Shown in pieces: positions 33,683 through 45,070 of a stretch of DNA of 64,000 nt. This stretch comes from Dryococelus australis (lineage: Eukaryota > Arthropoda > Insecta > Phasmatodea > Phasmatidae), in assembly GCA_029891345.1 (NCBI GenBank), contig CM057005.1, positions 67,217,760-67,281,759 of the forward strand, given 5' to 3'. The notes below the pieces were generated by a model. The model saw only the letters and a program-made list of their open reading frames with translations. It searched no databases and had not been told where the DNA came from. The first letter of the stretch is position 1; each line of letters begins with the position of its first letter. Both the position numbers and the translations under genes were made by a program.

Positions 33683-34775
33683 AATGTCCCACAGTTACGT
33701 CAGGCAAAGAACTGAAATTTTTATGGTAAAATTAATGAGTCGCTCTGACTTACCCGTTTCCGGTAGCGACGAAAATAAAAACGTAGTCACGTATACAAAC
33801 TGAGCTAAACAATATAAATACAGTCACTTTCGTAAAAATTGCATTTCACGAATTTAGCTGGTGTAGGAGCAGTGACCCGTAAATACATACTATTTTAGAA
33901 TCCGTTTGTTACCTATTTCTTCACTAAAGGAAAGAAGTGCTAAGGACAAAAATATGTATTACTGTCACCAAAATAGTATGTTTATATAGTGTGAAATAAA
34001 TAGATTTTTGGCGTAACCATCCTATTAGAGTAAGGAAAGTTGCGCTATGGCAAACATTTACTCTATTATTTCACACAATCAAAGTAATTTAGGTTGTTTG
34101 AAACGATGAATTCGTTGAATGAATGAAATACTCCTGAAGGAAAAATTTTTCATAAGCCGTTATGCAACATAATCACAATTTTTATGTTAGCGTCGTGTTG
34201 AGTCACAATAAAAAGTTAAGTAGGCCTTAATGTTTAAAAATTGTCATCGACACTACCGATATTAGAGCCTGGAGCTCTGGCACGGAAGGCTTACAATTTA
34301 TTCACAGACTTACAAGAAACTTTTGATGTATTCGAAACAAATATCGCTCCTATACACACACATGGACACACACACACCTGTGAGTGCATGTGAGTGCATG
34401 TGAGTGCGCGTGTGCATGCATCCATGTATGTATGTATGTATGTATGTATGTATGTAGACACACCGTTTTACTTATATATGTTTGTATATAGACACACACC
34501 TACTGATATATTTGTTCTATAAATTGTAACATAATGCTCGAGGTACATTTTCGAACAAGGACTCCCTATATAATTCGAACATGTGCAGACAACCAAATGA
34601 AAGGCGGTAATGTAATCATTTGATTCTGTTGTTACAAAAGAGTGGGGTATTAACAACGTCACATTTTTCCATTCAACAAACTTATTATTTTAATTTACCA
34701 TAACGCGTTTGAAAGTTAAGACAACCATGTAAGCAGTTGATCACATAAGTAGTATAAAAAGACGCGTTCTGGCTC
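33683..34775. other. No gene; TGTA/GT microsatellite
   Basis: 34355-34500 holds CA repeats, 'gtgagtgcat' repeats and a (TGTA)n run at 34423-34456. The rest is AT-rich with nothing assigned. Confidence 0.4.
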
Positions 34776-35510
34776 ACCTGGCATCTGGCGGAGGATTGGA
34801 GCATTGTAATTAGAATAATAAGGCCCGCGCCCATAAAATTTTTTCACAAATTAACATCTTGTCCCACGTAAAATTTTATAACGTAGCATTCCATCCCGAT
34901 GGCGGCCATTTTGTAAGATAGTAAAATTGTGACCTAAACCAATGGCAGAAATTTTGGCAGCCAGTGGGAAAATCACCCTAAATCGAATTCCTATTACCCC
35001 AGATGAGCTCATGCGTCGACGGCGTCCATATTGACAGCCAGGACAAAGATCCCCGCAACCAATGGCGGCCATTTTGGCAGTCAGTAAAAAAATTCCCCAG
35101 AACATATTCCTTATTACCCCAAATGAGTGTATACATCGATGGCGTCCATCTTTGAAGCCAGGACAGAGATCCCGCAACTGATGGTGGCCATTTTGGCAGC
35201 CAGTAAAATCCCCGAAATATATTCCCTATTAGCCTAAATGAACGCATACATCGACAGCGTCCATATTGGGAGCCAGGAAAAAGTTCCCCGCCATCACTGA
35301 TGGCCATTTTGGCAACTAGTAAAACAATTTTATGGACAGGGACCTTAATATGCTGATAAAAATCCTCCAATCCTCCCCGAGAAGCCAGGAGTGCGAATAC
35401 TACTCGTAATGCACTGCCTAGTCGCCAAAATGGCGCCCACACACACACTCACCTACGTGCCTCCTCCATATGTCCGGCTGCGATAACGGCCCCACCAACA
35501 CAGGCCCCTC
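34776..35510 (+). repeat. Left terminal inverted repeat with tandem units
   Basis: About 735 bp. Inside, the anchor ATTTTGGCAG recurs at 34951, 35071, 35190 and (variant) 35306, spacings 120, 119 and 116, each within a block of ATGGCGGCCATTTTGGCAG and GGCGTCCATCTTGGCAGCC type. The inner 100 bp beyond the tandem units ('gcgaatactactcgtaatgc', then a CA-rich stretch and 'ccatatgtccggc') is also mirrored in the right repeat. This shows it is one long terminal repeat, not two separate foldback insertions. Confidence 0.8.
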
Positions 35511-36486
35511 CCCGAGAGGGTTCTCACGACGAAGCCCTGCTGCCATCTTGGCCACACAGGATGAAACCTGAACGGAATAATGAACAAGTACACATTGCTA
35601 CATACGACATGAACTTAAGAGGAATATGTAAGGAGGCGAGAGAGAGCCAACAGGAGTGAGTTGGACACCCCTGTAGCCTGCCAATTATGTATGCAGCATC
35701 TTCCCTCGTCTCGACCAGTACTTGCGGCGGAGAGTGATCAGGGGGCAGAGGGGAGCATAGGGATCACTCGTGCGACAGGATTTAAATACTGCATTGTAAA
35801 GGAACCCAGGGTTATTCGTCTATTGAGAGGCATCGTGCAAGCATCGCCGATGCCACCCTGCTGCTCACAGCGACTCCACCCTGAGCACCATCAGAGAGAG
35901 AGCCCTGCCCGACTTCTTTACCTTTGTGCGGTAAGTCTACATCTGCAGCATTATAAATGTCTTCCCATCCTTCGGTACTGAGTGAAAGTATCTCAAAGCG
36001 CCCATAAAAAATACATGCATGCAGGAGTAGTGACTCTTTTCCAAGGTTCATTCCCAAAGCAATCACTTTATCGTGAACAGCCTTTATAGGGCATTTATTA
36101 CACCATTTATTGCGCAAGGGTAGAACACCACACAGTTCACATTGTGTATAAATATAAGGCACATAGTTGTAATGTTCATGGCCTCTTGTTCTAAATTTTC
36201 CCTTGGACAGTGGATAAAAGTGGTCGGTAAAACGGGAATAATGCTTCTATAAATTGTACACACGATTAGAGTGCCCATTACACAATTCACGTTTATACCA
36301 GACATGTAGAACGTTTTTCATTACTAATACTCACTGTACATGCAGGTAGAGTGTCCACCTCTAGATATAATATTTTGTGTTCATTACACCAATTGTGTTT
36401 ATACCGCATGCATAGAAAGTTTCTCATTAATAAAACTAGTTATTCCATTGCTTAAAAAATCACGCGAACCACAGTACATAGAGGGA

Positions 36487-36556
<70 letters not shown>

Positions 36557-38839
36557 CACGAGCCACTGTGGCAGACACCGGGGAGGTAAAGTACACTAAT
36601 GAGCTCTCTGCCCCACAAGGCCCAGCTGCATCGCGATCTCACAGGATCGGCATAGAAATGGGTCCTATTGCCAGCAGCGTGACGATCAGGGATAACACAC
36701 ATGCTCTTTCTTTGTAACCAAACGTGGTGTTGGTACAAAGAAAAAACTACTAAAGGCCAGTCTTTCCCCTCTATTCATGGTGTCTACACCGGGCGAGCAC
36801 ATCTCTAGAAACTAGAATAATAGTTAAGGCCCGTCACACAATTGAAAAAACTTTAACATTTGAATTTACGTTTGCTTTCGGACATGTTGTTTCTTATGGA
36901 GCTTGACACAATGGAATTGTCAACCACTTGTGACTTGACAATTTCGAAAAGTTGACATTTAAATCCGAGCAGCCATTTGCTGAAAATCTAACAGAGGTTA
37001 TGTGGAAAGTGCATTATTTTGTTGTAGGGTGATTCTACTCTTGGTATATTAAACAAAGTCCATCTTAAATTAAATAAATGGCATACAAATATAATGTGAA
37101 GAGGAAATATTCGAACTGTCATATTTTAATAAAATAAATGACATTTTTTTTCTCGAAATAAAGTTCTAATATAAATTGTAAGCCTATTTAAAAAGAAGGT
37201 ACATAAAATGCATTTCCGAATATCATAATTATCTACATAACACAATACACATTTTTAGGAAGCTCGCAGAACTGATGTTCAATTGTGGGAACTCTGTCTT
37301 TACAATTGTATTGTGTATTGGTAGGTTCGTAAGAGGAAAGGAAATGTAAAGTCAAATGCTAAAGTTTTTTATTGTGTGGGAAGCTTTAATGTGAATGTCC
37401 TCTCATTTGGAATAATAGCAAATTCACAGTAAAATGAGCACTTTGAAAAACAAAACCTGCATCGTAGGAATGCCCCCTCATTTGGAATAGTCAATAAATA
37501 TATAGTGTAGTTTATCCTTAGATGGTAACATCTGAGTACGGCAGAACACACACACTATGCCTAGTATAGGCTGTTCACAGTCAAATGAGCACATTTGAAA
37601 ACCCTTCTTATGATATACTAGTATGCCAGTGTGTATATGTTCACCTTATGTAAAAAGTAGCATTGTAATGGGCTGCAATACTGTATTAATGCGTTAGTCA
37701 AGTGAAACTGTGAAATTATTAAGAAAGTAAAGAATCTATAAATCTGCTCACTTTAGCATGAACAGATCACAAACCTGCCTTTGATAGGTAAAACGCTATT
37801 TCAGCAAAGTGCATGATCCCACAAAAGTTTAACTAAGGCATGTTCACACCGCACAGAGAACTACATTAAAACCACCACACCAGGCCTTAGCAAGAATTCA
37901 TAGATGCTGTTCATAAATAATATTAGCGAACAAACCACTGGCTTTAACAAGCTGCCTGCAGAAGGCCTAACAAAACAGTATTTACTTATGATGGTTCATG
38001 GTTTTGGAGTGAACCTAGCAGTTCTTTATCTGCTGAAAGAAAGATCCGCATGCACGTGGCAGCACACACCACTAGGTCTCGCCCGCCATCAAAACAAACA
38101 GCCAAACAGGACCATTTCGCAACTCGAAAACTAAGATTGTAAATAACCAGTAAGTCCTCATTAATTCGACTTGGGAAGTGAGCAAAAATGCAATATATAA
38201 CAAACCACTGAGGAGCATGGCGAAATTAAATCCCTTTTGCAGCAAACATTGCAAAATTACAAATTGCTTAAAATTCATGTAAAAAATTCGAATATTGCAA
38301 AGCAGAATACTAGAAAACTTGGACAACACAATGATTAAAAAAGCTGAAAGGCGGCGGTGTGCAGTCCTGACAGTGTAAAAATCTGAGATAATACAGAAAT
38401 TTTTTTTGTTTGTCTTATACTTCCAAGACAATCCAGTATTATTATTATTATTTGTTTTGTTAAACATGTATTTAGGAAGGGAATGATGTTGTTAGATCAC
38501 TGGGCAAGGCCCCCAAAATATTTCCAAAATAAACCAATATTTATTAATTTTTATATTTTTTAAAACAAAAACAAGACAATCCATTATTTGTTTTGTTTTA
38601 TATGATGCAGTGTTAGATCATTGTACAAGGTTCTCAAAAATATTTCCTTACATTCCAGTTGGTCAGGTGTTACATCGGGTATGTAGTCACGCAGGGAATG
38701 AAGTAGAGCTAGATCACTGCATGAAGCTCCCAGAATATTTCCAAGGCAATACAAATTAGTTTGTCTTACAATTGTTTTCTTTAAAAACAACCAAACAATC
38801 CATTATTTGTTCTGTTTTGTATGCCATAAATATATTTAT
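35511..38839. other. Element interior without recognised genes; family A insertions and microsatellites
   Basis: Contains an unrecognised frame (35661-35981), a family A end (36015-36088), a roughly 100 bp duplication (36262-36335 and 36350-36435), GT then GA microsatellites (36487-36556), a family A short partial (37424-37555), a nearly complete short family A copy (37567-37771) and diverged direct repeats around 'ccattatttgttttgtt' at 38440-38820. If the element once had a capsid gene here, it is gone. Confidence 0.45.
37567..37771 (+). mobile_element. Family A MITE, short form (A5), inside the Polinton-like element
   Basis: TAGGCTGTTCACAGTCAAAT at the left, preceded by TA, and CACTTTAGCATGAACAG at the right. 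It postdates the large element. Confidence 0.75.
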
Positions 38840-39240
38840 ATAAGATGTTCCTCTCTAGCCACCCATACATGGGCCTGCCCTCCCCTCTGACATTAGCTAT
38901 ACATAGTTAACCACATGTCCCCTTGGTAGTTTTATTATTAGTAATATTAGTAACATGTGTGTGTGCTTCATACTATTATATATATATATATACACATGTT
39001 CCTCTCTCCACCCATACAAAGGCCCACTCTCTGACACTAGCGATGCATACAGTCTAACCACATATACCCATGGTAGTTAGTATTCATATTATTATTAACA
39101 GGTGTGTGTAAGCCTCTCACCACCCATACACACAGGCCCACCCTCCCTTCCGACACTAGCTGTTCATACAGTCTAATCACATTTCCCCTTAGTAGTATTC
39201 ATATTATGTATATTATTATTATTATCAACATGTGTATATG
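38840..39240. repeat. Minisatellite, about 110-150 bp units
   Basis: Three copies of a unit with 'cacccatac', 'ggccca', 'ctgacactagc' and 'aaccacat...cccttagtagt' blocks (cacccatac at 38860, 39009 and 39121), separated by TATA or ATT microsatellites. Confidence 0.7.
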
Positions 39241-39685
39241 TGCATTTTCATGTGTGTGCACAGTTGCATGTGTGTGTGCTAATGGTAATAGTGGCATCAC
39301 CCATGCCCTCGCACATTTTTGTGCCACATTCCCCTTGCAGGATCCTTAGGCCTATACTGTGGTCCATAGGGATTTACCTCCTCCTGGTCTGTTTGCATCG
39401 CAAGTGGTCATGTTGAGCCAAGCTCCATCGCCCCCCGACATAGCCACCCCAGCCAAGTCGAGGAAGAAGAAGAGGAAGTGAAGCCTTCCGCTGTTGTTAT
39501 AAATGTCCCCTGGATGTTTCCACAATGGCTTCTCATGGCCATTGTTTGCCTTTGTTTCCTCACCCCCATCACAACCATCATCACAATAACAACAGTATCC
39601 AGCATCATCAGCGACTTCGACAATTTAATCACTCACCTCTTCTCAACCACCCCTATCACCTACTCTCGCAGCTCCAGTATGGTGG

Positions 39686-40189
39686 CTGACCCTTCAGTGT
39701 GGCTTCTGCTACCATACATTTACAGAATGCCATAAACAGTCTTCAGCACAAGAGGTGCTGTGACCTCAGTCCATTCAGGGAGGAACAGCCACGTATCTGC
39801 GAGGTGCGGGAAATCCTGTACCCACACCAACAACCTTGACACATTGTGCAATGTGCATAGGGCTACCAAAGCAAGCTGCTACAGTATGTTGTAAGTTCTG
39901 CAATGAGGGCTTTCAATGTTCCTGTGATGCTAGGCTGCATGGACATGGTTCTTGGACCAATCCCAATGCCAAGTCCCTGGAGTGTGGGAGCTGTGGTAGG
40001 CAGTTTAGCCTTCAGTATAATCTGTTTGTTCACAGTGCGAAGTGTACTGGACCCACACCACCACCTGCTAAACACCTGTGCAAGAGTGATGATGATTGGC
40101 TAGGACCTTCCACCTCACCCCAGCCAGGACTATCGACCGATCCACAGCTATCACCCTTTGTGCCTGCATGTGGGTTTGCTGCCAAAGGA
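39686..40189 (+). pseudogene. Zinc-finger region, probably the N-terminus of the polymerase gene
   Basis: In one frame, three C-x2-C motifs appear in a row: LQCGFCYHTF, CCKFCNEGFQCSCDARLHGHG and CGSCGRQFSLQYNLFVHSAKC, the last two shaped like C2H2 or C2HC fingers. One TGA (about 39761) breaks the frame between the first and second. The downstream remainder (to TGA at 40190) is Ser/Pro-rich. Polymerase genes of insect Mavericks often begin with such fingers, and DNA polymerase sequence follows within 100 bp on the same strand, so I take it as part of that gene. It could also be a separate DNA-binding protein. Confidence 0.5.
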
Positions 40190-40289
40190 TGATGCCCATG
40201 CCACACCCCATCTTCCATAGGGCTGGTGTGGCCAACAAGCATGGCTTTGTGCAGTAGTAGAGCACATTTCGGGTGTGATGTAGACATAC

Positions 40290-41860
40290 ATCGCGGAGAA
40301 TACTTCGAGGGATGCCATTGATATTTCTAGCTGCCTTGAGAGTATGAAGGCCAGCATCATCTGCCAACTGGAGCAGGAGATATTTGTACAGAGTGCTGTT
40401 AAATTTAACATCTTCCTGTAGTGTACTTATGGTATGCCCAAGCCACACAAGGATGAATCTGATCAACAAACATTCAATATGAAGAATGTGCCATGCTACA
40501 ACATAGCCAAGATGGCAGATGCCATGACTGCCACTGCAAATATATGCCAAGCAGAGGTAGACTATATGGGGAATGGCAGTGGCTGGTCACTTACCATGGT
40601 CAAAAGGCTTCAGATATGCATCAATAAGCTCGACCCCCTCGAGCCTCCTCCTCTCCTCCTACATTGCCCTGCCTGCTGCAATCACCACAAAAAACGGTGA
40701 TTATCAACCCATGCAACTAGGACCAGCAGTGCTCACAAATGACAGATCTGGCACACTATGTAGAGGGGGCGAATCAGAAGTGCATCAACTGGCAGTACCA
40801 CAACTTAGATGCCAGATTCGACTTCACTGGCCTGGCCTTCCCGATCCCTCTGTGTCAGGTATCCCTGTTTGAGTGGAAGAACCCAGGAGTCAGTATCAAT
40901 ATCTATGCTAATGAGGACGACAATACCATAGTCCCGATGAGTGCCGAAGGAGGAGCGGGCCACCCAATTTAATCTCTTCCTCATGATGATGGAAGATGGC
41001 AATGTACATTACTGCCTCATAGCTGATTTTCCCACCTCATATGCTTGCAGGTGACAACCCACCATGGAGCCAACAGTATCTGCAAGATAGGTCTGTGAGT
41101 GTACAATGACCAGATGTGGGTGACAGGGCTTAACAGTGCTGAGACTCTGGCTGAGCACAGGAGGTACTTCAACAACCATGCCACCATCTGTGTTGATATG
41201 TCTGCCATGGAGAATGGGCAGCCTCCTGTGCTCAAGTTTCAGACCTTCTACCACATCGAAGAGGTATCTATAGTTGTGTATGTGGATTTCCAGGCATACC
41301 TATGACCTGTCCAGACATGTCAATAGGACCCAACCACCTCGTACACCTATAGGTACCAACAGCACAAAACCTATTGATATGGGATGTACATCAAGGTGGA
41401 CATCATACTGCCATCCAAGACTGTCGGCCTCCCCACCAATGTGAAGACATACACCAGAGAGGATGCCGGTGAACACTTCATGTCAGAAGTCATGAGGATC
41501 GATGCTCTGCTGAAGGATATATGTAGCCAGCACAAGCTGATGCCACCTCCGATCCCAGGCAAATGGGCTGACTATTATAGGGCCACCACCTGTTATCTCT
41601 GTGCAGGCCTCTTCACCAGAGCCAACAACTGGAAGGTTCATGACCACAACCACTTTACAGGAGCATTCATCAAGGTGGTAAGTAACAACTGCAACAAGCT
41701 CCAATGCTGCCCCAAATGCTGCCGATCCTCTTCCACAACCTGACGTGCGATGCACATTTTATCATCACACAGCTTGGATACGACCTGGAGGACATATATA
41801 TAATCCCAAATACAGAGGAAAAACTGATAACATTTAGTAAATGGCTTTGTCTGCTGTGAC
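40290..41860 (+). pseudogene. polB: Protein-primed DNA polymerase B, N-terminal part only
   Basis: Fragments in three frames follow the order of a Polinton DNA polymerase N-terminal region: a helical segment ending AVKFNIFL near 40402, GNGSGW near 40570, a segment with SSYIALP, then FTGLAFPIPL near 40830, HYCLI near 41010 and NGQPPVLKF with VYVDFQAYL near 41216-41302. The last matches the exonuclease I motif (D-x-E), but the Glu is Gln. A CYLC...VHDHNHFTG...CN zinc/HNH-like motif follows at 41590-41690. Similarity stops near 41845, before any polymerase palm motif, and the antisense PLA2 frame begins there. Frameshifts near 40640 and 41320, with stops at about 40429 and 40709, make it a pseudogene. 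Confidence 0.85.
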
Positions 41861-42094
41861 CCTGTCCATCATGTATCTATCCTCCAACCTGCTACTTGTT
41901 GTGTATGCAATGTCGTGCTCCTGGCACACCTTATTGAGGGGGTTGATTGGAGTATCACCTTGCTTCGATCTCTTTGCTAGCCGGGTACCAGGCCCACAGA
42001 ATTTGTAGCCGGGAATATGAGTTTCGAACAGTAGGATGTTGATCAGCGTATTCACAAGGCCATATACCCTCTTGACATTGCTCCCATGATGCAT
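41834..42094 (-). CDS. Phospholipase A2-like domain protein (Polinton/parvovirus type)
   Basis: An uninterrupted 86-residue minus-strand frame. Residues 27-37 are IPGYKFCGPGT, the calcium-binding loop pattern of parvovirus-type phospholipase A2. Residues 57-64 are CQEHDIAY, holding the catalytic His60-Asp61 pair and the following Tyr64. The family hydrolyses membrane lipids at the sn-2 position. In parvoviruses it sits in the minor capsid protein and breaches endosomes, and homologous domains occur in Maverick-like elements. It is short, with little N-terminal extension, so it may be a fragment of a larger minor capsid protein. It is the only gene of this element on the minus strand, wedged between truncated polB and the ATPase with almost no spacer. 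Confidence 0.8.
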   Translation of the reverse strand: MHHGSNVKRVYGLVNTLINILLFETHIPGYKFCGPGTRLAKRSKQGDTPINPLNKVCQEHDIAYTTSSRLEDRYMMDRVTADKAIY

Positions 42095-42238
42095 TACTGC
42101 ATACTAATGTTATGCAGTCAGCATGTGCATCATTTATATGATTTGCGCAACTGTAAGTACATGTGGTTTAGTGATCCCATCTCAGTATGATGGAGATGGT
42201 GCTCCAGGCTACCATGCTTTCTGTTACCATCACCACCA

Positions 42239-42830
42239 ATGACGAATCTACAGCCCAGGTATAGTGTCATGGGAAACCTCTACCGAACACTTTGTGCTAT
42301 CATCACTGTTCTGAGCAACTGTGGGAAGACATGTGTGCTGCTCAGCCTTCTGGAGCATCCCAATGGTCTCTCCTTCGAGAACGTGCATCTCTACTCGATG
42401 TCTCTCCAAAAGCCGATATACCTTCGCCTGGTACAGGTTCTACGGGCCATGGATGGACTCCAGTATTTCCAGTTTAGCAACAATACTGATGTTGTGCCAC
42501 CGAGTAATGCTAGGCCTAATTTTGTGTTCGTATTCGACTATGTCACATGTGAGGAGTAGAACACGCTGCAACAGTACTTCAGCATGGGTCACCATGTCAC
42601 TGTCCCACATGCCAAAGAACTTCTTCATGACAATGCCAATTTCCTCATTCTGTTTTGTATTTATAACCTGAATCTCTGTCATGTGTACTCCGATCATGTG
42701 AACAACAATATGATTTCGATAGTTTTAAAAATATGTGCTCATGTTGCTGGCACAACCCACATGGGTTTCTCGTCATCACCAAGGACATTCCACCTCAAAA
42801 GGGCTGGTTTCGATGCGGCTTCGAGTAGTT
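42239..42830 (+). pseudogene. A32/FtsK-HerA-type DNA packaging ATPase
   Basis: The translation starts at 42239 with a degraded Walker A (VLSNCGKTCVLLSLL, residues 24-38), followed by NGLSFENVHLYSMSLQKP, the conserved segment after the P-loop in Polinton packaging ATPases. A Walker B-like hydrophobic strand (FVFVFDYVTCEE) has the second acidic position replaced by Tyr. An in-frame TAG at 42557-42559 follows, then the frame continues with NTLQQYFSMGHH, DNANFLILF and HVYSDHVN. A frameshift near 42768 leads into GFLVITKDIP and ends by TAG at 42828. The protein would pump DNA into capsids. It is inactive as seen. Confidence 0.85.
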
Positions 42831-42850
42831 CATTATTATGCACCAGTGAA

Positions 42851-44222
42851 CTATGAGCTATACTGTGTACAAGTTCGGCCATAGTGACCTGAAGCATGCA
42901 TCAGATATTTGTATTATGTTTACTAATGATAGGAACTGTAGTTTTGGTGGGAAGCAGGCCAAGCATCTTGGGTGACCTAAGCATGATGGTGATGCGGCGA
43001 ATGTGTCCTTTGTCCGCAGTGTTACCTCCACAGCTATGGAACATCTACAGACCACACGAACCGTCATCGAATCTCATCTTCACTCGCTCAAGTACGTTGT
43101 CTTGGCTTGTGGCCTTAGAGCCAAACCTTAGCAGTGTGGGCAAGAAGCTTGTCAACACACTGACCACTGGCATACAGACATTGACCACCAATGTGTGCAA
43201 ACTGTCCGGCTTGGGTGCGAAGATGACCACCCTGGAGGACCACATTTATGCTACAAATGTACTGGTTGTTGGTATGGATATTAACCTTGTTGGGCTGGTC
43301 AAGTCTGTGTCCAGTCTCACAGATTTTGCCTTTGGCGATGTGCTCCGGGTCGTGGAAGTGCAGATTTTGACCAACAAGAATGCCTTGTCTGCCAAGACAG
43401 AGGCCCACATTCGTTTGTTAACGTCTACCAATGTGGAAATTCTTACCACCACCCTCGGCCGACAGCTTGAATCTTTGAAGAAGAAACTCGATATTGTGGG
43501 TGCCCAAGTTACCACCAGTGACTTTACCAACCTGGCTGTGAAACTCGATTGGGACCTTAATGATGGTACTGTAGGTGTGGGCACACTGACTGCTTTGACT
43601 GGCAGCTGGCCACTCTGGAATCGAACTTTGCATCCATGAAAAAGCAACTGGATGATATGGGTGTACAGGTCAGTGGCATAACCTCCTGGACTGAGGGTGT
43701 GCTTGCACTGTTCACAAAGAAACTGGTCGACCTGGACTCGAATGTCGATGCTGTCAGCCTGTCATACAATCAACTGGCTAGCCATATATCGACCCAGGCC
43801 ATCTACCTTCTTCACCCTTGTGCCTGGGTTCTCGTGTTGACTCCAGAGTACTGCAAGCCCTCAGTGGTAATCTGAAGAATCATTTGCTTGTGGCAAATGC
43901 CAATTTGAGCAAATTGGCTGCTCTGAGTACTCAGTCAGAGTGCATCTCCGATATGGTCACGGACCCTGGCCCCGATCTCATGGCCAAGCTTTCCACTGTG
44001 GAGGTGCGACTCGACATTCTCTCTGTGATGCTGGTTGGTCACTGTACTGCTGGGGGTATGCAGCTGACAGCTGTGGCCAACCTGGATGTGCAAATCAGTA
44101 CTGTCATATCGGGGGTGACTACCAATATCATTACCAACGTTGGCATCAAGCTCACGTCCCATATCGCCGCTTTGGGTGTACAGCTCATGACTTTGAAAGA
44201 TGTTGTACATCCGACGATCTGA
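42851..44222 (+). pseudogene. Fibre-like coiled-coil protein of the Polinton-like element
   Basis: It opens at ATG 42851 (MSYTVYKFGHSDLKHA) after the ATPase, with a TGA near 42974. The long middle part in the frame 42896-43639 and the frames 43636-43875 and 43818-44222 are built of imperfect heptad-like repeats such as LTTGIQTLTTNVCKLSGLGA and TLGRQLESLKKKLDIVGAQV. They have hydrophobic residues every 3-4 positions and many Thr/Val, and few aromatics. Such repeats suggest an extended trimeric coiled coil, as in viral fibres, shafts or tape proteins. About 450 codons in at least three frames. No family was identified, so the role is inferred from shape and position only. Confidence 0.55.
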
Positions 44223-44403
44223 AACCATCTATCTGACATATATGTCAGTGAGGACAAGTGGGCTCATTGCAACCATGTACAGGATGCTGTCATATGATGC
44301 ATTTGCGAAGTGGAACACAGCCTTACCAAGTTGATCGAGCATCGTCAATATATATATATACACACACACACACTGTGTACATTTGACTGTATGTAACAGT
44401 GAT

Positions 44404-45048
44404 ATGGCTACCCCTCCCAAGGATCTGAGTCATGTCGTTGAGAACATTCGCAAAAAGTATGTTAACCAAGAGGGTGTGCATGGAGCATGATATGATATTG
44501 TCCGAGGTCTTCCAGCCATTAATGTCGCGACTCGATATGTTGCAGCCACCACCACCTGTTCCCCCTGCTCTGAAGGCTGAGCCGTGCTTCACACCGAAAC
44601 ACAAGACTACAGCAGAGGAGGAGGCAGTTACTGATGAAGATAATGATGTGCCCCTGTCATCTTTGAAACATAAGAAGGTGCGATCAAATGCACGCTCTAT
44701 GGTGCTTCGTAATTATCTTGCTTTGTGCACGCCTCCTATGAACGATCCTACTTTTGGCGTGTACAGGTGTGGGAAGAAGTGGTTCCTCAGCAACAAACCG
44801 GTTTTCTTTCTGCTATTATCGAAGATCTGTTTCCGAACATCGGTGAGAGCGGATTGGCTCTGAAGCTTGATGCAGGACTGCTAGCATCATTGTTCATCAA
44901 ATATGTATGTATTAGCTGCAACAACATGACAGAGCTTGTGGACCATTTATGTCCCCTCGATGCATCCTACCAAGCTGGAAATACGTCTTACACGAACGAA
45001 ATAGTGAATATCTTGGAAGAGCTCTGCGAAGCTGACCATATCTTGTGA
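44404..45048 (+). pseudogene. Small Polinton structural or core-like protein
   Basis: ATG at 44404 (MATPPKDLSHVVENIRKKYV) precedes a frameshift near 44470. The frame 44432-44863 then gives a Pro-rich linker, an acidic stretch (TAEEEAVTDEDNDV) and a basic stretch (LKHKKVRSNARS). A conserved-looking segment (DPTFGVYRCGKKWFLSNKPV) passes by a second frameshift into 44725-45048 (FLSAIIEDLFP, LDASYQAGNTSYTNEIVNIL). The TFGxxxxGKxWxxxN...I pattern recalls a small protein found in many Polintons between capsid genes and integrase. Function unknown, and the family assignment is from general resemblance. Confidence 0.45.
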
Positions 45049-45070
45049 GTGGAGGGCCTGACCTGCGACT

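Noticed and set aside
34978..35448. A 156-codon minus-strand open frame
   Set aside because: It is the translation of the tandem units in the left terminal repeat; its amino-acid repeats follow the DNA period and it has no homology.
35661..35981. A Polinton gene in the left interior
   Set aside because: Open for 106 codons but with no recognisable motif or similarity to Polinton proteins; left as unassigned.
36340..36717. A 125-codon frame with Arg-Glu repeats
   Set aside because: The repeat is the GT/GA microsatellite read through; not a protein.
38584..38790. A minus-strand peptide frame at 38.6-38.8 kb
   Set aside because: It overlaps diverged direct repeats next to the minisatellite and is best explained as repeat sequence.
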